Below are positions 61,516-64,000 of a stretch of 64,000 bases of DNA, piece after piece. The notes beneath the pieces are model-generated. The model was given only the letters and a program-made list of their open reading frames with translations, searched no databases and had not been told where the DNA came from. A program made the translations under genes and the position numbers. Origin of the DNA: Prosthecochloris marina (GTDB lineage Bacteria; Bacteroidota; Chlorobiia; Chlorobiales; Chlorobiaceae). Positions within the stretch are counted from its first letter, which is position 1; the number at the start of each line of letters is the position of its first letter. Location: contig NZ_PDNZ01000004.1 of the NCBI RefSeq assembly GCF_003182595.1, forward strand, positions 124,001 to 188,000, written 5' to 3'.

Positions 61516-63612
61516 TTAGCGAATCCACTGGCTGATCTTCATCAGCAAAACCCTCGTATCAACCGGTTTGATGAGATAATCATTCATTCCAGCATGCATT
61601 GCTTCTTCTATCGAAGCTTCGTCCGAGTCGCCGCTGAGACCAATCACGGGTACAGACGCCAATTCCTGGTTCTCAGACTGACGAATGTGATTTGTTGCAC
61701 TGATACCATCAGACAATGGCATTCTAAGGTCCATCAAAACAAGATCAAACGAGCCTCCCTCGAGCTTCTTCAAAGCTTCTATTCCATCGACAGCTTCATC
61801 GATTACAATACCTTGTTTTTCAAGAACGGTTTTAAGTGCAACTCGATTGAAAGAAGAATCGTCCGCTATGAGAAGAGATTTCCCTTTAAGACTTTGCAAA
61901 GAAAGCTTCTGCTGAAAAATACCGGCAAGCTGTCTGATAAGTTCTGATTGCAAACATGGCTTTGTAATAAGTCCCTGCATACCAGCCTTTTTTGTCTTGC
62001 TGCGTGCGATATAATATGGCATCGCTGTATAAGCCACTATGGGAACAATAGCATTTTTGCTGCCACCCTCTCCTCTTCTTATCATTTCCGCCGCCTTGTA
62101 TCCATCCATCAAAGGCATATTAAGATTCATGATAACAAGATCATATGGATCCTCTGAAAGCTTCTGCAATGCTTCTTTTCCATCACCAGCCTCCTCCACC
62201 AAAACACCAAGAGCCAAAAGAATTTCCTTTACTTCATCTCTATCTGTACGTTCATCATCAACGATGAGAATACGTTTGTTTTCGAATAGCGATCTGTTGG
62301 CAGCGACAAGCTCGTCACGCCTTCGCTGCAATTCATCATTCGAAATCACAGGAAAGTCCAGAACAAATTCGGTGTACTGCCCCACTACGGAATTACAGGT
62401 GATATCTCCGCCAAAAGCCTGCATGACTCGCTTGCAATAAGAAAGGCCGAGTCCTGTTCCTCCTTTTTTACCTGACGTGAAATAAGCGTTGAAAAGCTTG
62501 TCAAGATTTTCAGTCGGAATTCCTGGACCGGTGTCCATGACTTTCACCCTGTTGAACTGTGCTCCCTTTTCCAGAGTAATGAAAATCTTTGATTTCGGAT
62601 AGGACTTCAAAAAATACAATGCGTTCATCATCAAATTGAACAGAACAAACACATACATGGTCTCTCCAACTTTGAACACAAAATCTTCTTTTTTGTCGAA
62701 GACGACCTTATCCCGCTCCTCACTTGATTCAAACCCATACTCATCGATAGCTTTCTGGGTTATCACAGCCGCAGAGGCATAAAAAAAACTGGTTGTATCT
62801 ATAGGCTTTTCCCTTACCTCATCAAGAATCATGGTAATGACCTGCGAGCCCCGTTTCACGGCCATTTTGCTTTGCGCAACATGCCGATACAACTTATCGA
62901 GGGTAAAATCGTTGATCGGGGCAGACAGTCTTCCAGGCTGATAACCTGGCAGGTTCTGCTCAATAGCCTCGAGGTTATATTTCACCTGACCGAGCGGATT
63001 ACGCATTTCATGGGCTATGCTTCCTGCGAGTGCTTGGGTGGCAGAGTTTTTTTCCTGGGCGATCTGCCCCTGCTTGTTACTGTAACTGAAAACATATCCG
63101 GCAACTATCGTAAAAAAAACTACAATCGAGTAGAGGGGAATATTGAAATCCGGATTGAGTTGAGCACCGGGAGATGTTATGAGAAAAAAAAGAATCGCTG
63201 CGACAACTCCGACCAGAAGGTCAAACAGAAATACCAACCAGTTGGGAACATAGGCGATGAGAATGAAGATCATGAAAATCTCCCAATACAACCAGAGTTC
63301 ATGAAAATCATTTTTCAGCAGGTATGCTGTAAATATGAACGGCAGCACAAATATCAGCATGATATGCCAATAGATAGCGAAATACTTCCCGAGAAACTCA
63401 GGATTTCTGAGTTTCACCAATGCAACAAGGCAAAGCAGTGTCGCCGTAATACGAAGCTCGAAACTCTCATACGGCAGGTGAAATGCATACTTGAAAAGGA
63501 AATAGTATAAAAAATGTGCTGGAGCTCCCAGAAAAACTGCCGTTACAATGTTAAAACGTGAAATCTGTGTTCCTTCAAGAACAGCAGATTTTATATAACT
63601 GACAAAATTCAT
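61516..63612 (-). CDS. CqsS-like hybrid sensor histidine kinase with two receiver domains
   Basis: 698 residues. The first 180 residues form six membrane helices and read like the CqsS/LqsS sensor domain (NIVTAVFLGAPAHFLYYF, then YESFELRITATLLCLVAL; CqsS has FPAYYFIWEYWF and YENLGLRCAAAVLF at matching places, from memory). The kinase core has H201 in AGSIAHEMRNPLGQVKY, DTGPGIP and GGTGLGLSYCKRVM. Two receivers follow: the first (about 446-566) has Asn496 (VIMNLNMPLMDG) in place of the phosphoacceptor Asp; the second (578-698) has Asp628 (VLMDLRMPLSDG). CqsS detects alpha-hydroxyketone autoinducers. No cqsA synthase is in the window. The signal is inferred from similarity only. Confidence 0.88.
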   Translation of the reverse strand: MNFVSYIKSAVLEGTQISRFNIVTAVFLGAPAHFLYYFLFKYAFHLPYESFELRITATLLCLVALVKLRNPEFLGKYFAIYWHIMLIFVLPFIFTAYLLKNDFHELWLYWEIFMIFILIAYVPNWLVFLFDLLVGVVAAILFFLITSPGAQLNPDFNIPLYSIVVFFTIVAGYVFSYSNKQGQIAQEKNSATQALAGSIAHEMRNPLGQVKYNLEAIEQNLPGYQPGRLSAPINDFTLDKLYRHVAQSKMAVKRGSQVITMILDEVREKPIDTTSFFYASAAVITQKAIDEYGFESSEERDKVVFDKKEDFVFKVGETMYVFVLFNLMMNALYFLKSYPKSKIFITLEKGAQFNRVKVMDTGPGIPTENLDKLFNAYFTSGKKGGTGLGLSYCKRVMQAFGGDITCNSVVGQYTEFVLDFPVISNDELQRRRDELVAANRSLFENKRILIVDDERTDRDEVKEILLALGVLVEEAGDGKEALQKLSEDPYDLVIMNLNMPLMDGYKAAEMIRRGEGGSKNAIVPIVAYTAMPYYIARSKTKKAGMQGLITKPCLQSELIRQLAGIFQQKLSLQSLKGKSLLIADDSSFNRVALKTVLEKQGIVIDEAVDGIEALKKLEGGSFDLVLMDLRMPLSDGISATNHIRQSENQELASVPVIGLSGDSDEASIEEAMHAGMNDYLIKPVDTRVLLMKISQWIR

Positions 63613-63621
63613 ACCAGGGGT

Positions 63622-64000
63622 CTACTTGTGTATCAATTTTTGCACCGCTTCCTCTGCAGACCTGAAACATGCCTCGATTGAAGCCCCTCTCCAGTAATCA
63701 CCTGTGAGACCAATACTATTATGAAATGTATCAAGGGTACCATGCATTTTTTGAAGAAGCTTATAATGATAAGGAGAATATGCACATAATCCAGGGTCGA
63801 GATACTTATAAACGTAATTATGTTTACTATTTCCTTTCACATTAAAATAATCTTCAATAGTCTTTTCAGCAATTGATATAGCTTTTTCCGGGTTTGTGCC
63901 CGACAATATCATTTTTCTCGCTTTATCGCCACTGAACGTATACCGAACGAGGCTCAGATCATTGATACCGTATGCGCCTGCATTGCTTAAAGGCGAAGTC
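63622..64000 (-). CDS. FAD-dependent oxidoreductase (protoporphyrinogen/amine-oxidase type), C-terminal part
   Basis: The frame is open through the right edge, so only the last 125 residues are seen. Its end, SIGLTGDYWRGASIEACFRS, followed by AEEAVQKL, matches the FAD-binding C-terminus of flavin amine oxidases and protoporphyrinogen oxidases (GDYxxGxSVExCxxSG). Upstream, SGTNPEKAISIAEKTIEDYF and YVYKYLDPGLCAYSPYHYK fit the substrate domain of that group. The stop is nine bases before the sensor-kinase start, so they may share a transcript. Exact substrate cannot be told. Confidence 0.65.
   Translation of the reverse strand, partial: TSPLSNAGAYGINDLSLVRYTFSGDKARKMILSGTNPEKAISIAEKTIEDYFNVKGNSKHNYVYKYLDPGLCAYSPYHYKLLQKMHGTLDTFHNSIGLTGDYWRGASIEACFRSAEEAVQKLIHK

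Overview
The window reads as a chromosome segment of a green sulfur bacterium (Chlorobi/Chlorobiaceae). The evidence is the pigment gene content: a bchF-bchC-bchX run, a (bacterio)chlorophyll synthase, crtB and crtQ for carotenoids, a frameshifted gene of the chlorosome envelope CsmB/CsmF family, a possible CsmH-like protein, and a hemX-hemA-hemC-hemD set that feeds tetrapyrrole synthesis. Gene order around crtQ and bchFCX also agrees with what I remember of Chlorobaculum tepidum. Base composition is moderate rather than GC-rich. A Prosthecochloris-like or other brackish/marine relative is possible, but that is inference. Genes lie on both strands, Shine-Dalgarno sites are often weak, and TTG/GTG starts are frequent.

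Layout. 1-2134: 5' part of a radical SAM/SPASM protein cut by the window edge, then a gap with a short tandem repeat. 2135-9300: comEC, metF, lysA, rpmG, tRNA-Leu(CAG), a coiled-coil zinc-ribbon protein and a long rnpB RNA. 9301-13471: an accessory, eroded stretch with a DUF2156/DUF456 pair, a small membrane protein, an intact IS630-family element inside a small ORF, and the csmB/csmF-like gene broken by one base. 13472-15440: a Nif11-domain peptide, an unknown protein and a chlorophyll synthase. 15698-19061: a five-PAS histidine kinase with its response regulator. 19120-24658: ybeY, hflX, crtB, lysS and an AlbA_2-domain protein. 24775-26471: a 14-bp minisatellite that overlaps the end of a nucleotide-sugar epimerase gene, preceded by a NusG paralogue. 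26575-31199: tgt, rimO, a lysine-2,3-aminomutase-like radical SAM enzyme and a small methyltransferase. 31397-37086: glpK with a CWC protein, aroK-aroB, coaX and a YjbQ-family protein. 37339-45714: type III glutamine synthetase with an Lrp-type regulator, crtQ, two arsenosugar-type glycosyltransferases, the CsmH-like protein and a sigma-54 activator. 45747-49833: dut, bshB1, a thioredoxin-reductase-like flavoprotein and a family-5 solute-binding lipoprotein. 49924-58490: bchFCX, typA (opposite strand) and hemX-A-C-D. 58494-64000: rmuC, then a compact minus-strand run of a flavoprotein (cut by the edge), a CqsS-like hybrid sensor kinase, an unknown protein and an inositol-monophosphatase-family enzyme.

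How the genes connect. HemA, HemC and HemD supply uroporphyrinogen III. BchX, BchC and BchF act on the bacteriochlorophyllide ring, and the synthase at 14381 attaches the isoprenoid tail. CrtB and CrtQ make and desaturate phytoene-derived carotenoids.

The items most worth a second look are a sigma-70-region-4-like helix-turn-helix tail on BchX, a CqsS-type (alpha-hydroxyketone quorum-sensing) receptor whose first receiver domain has Asn instead of the phosphoacceptor Asp, the one-base lesion in the chlorosome gene, an aminomutase whose lysine-contact residues are replaced, and a radical SAM/SPASM protein that may belong to a peptide-modification locus beyond the left edge.
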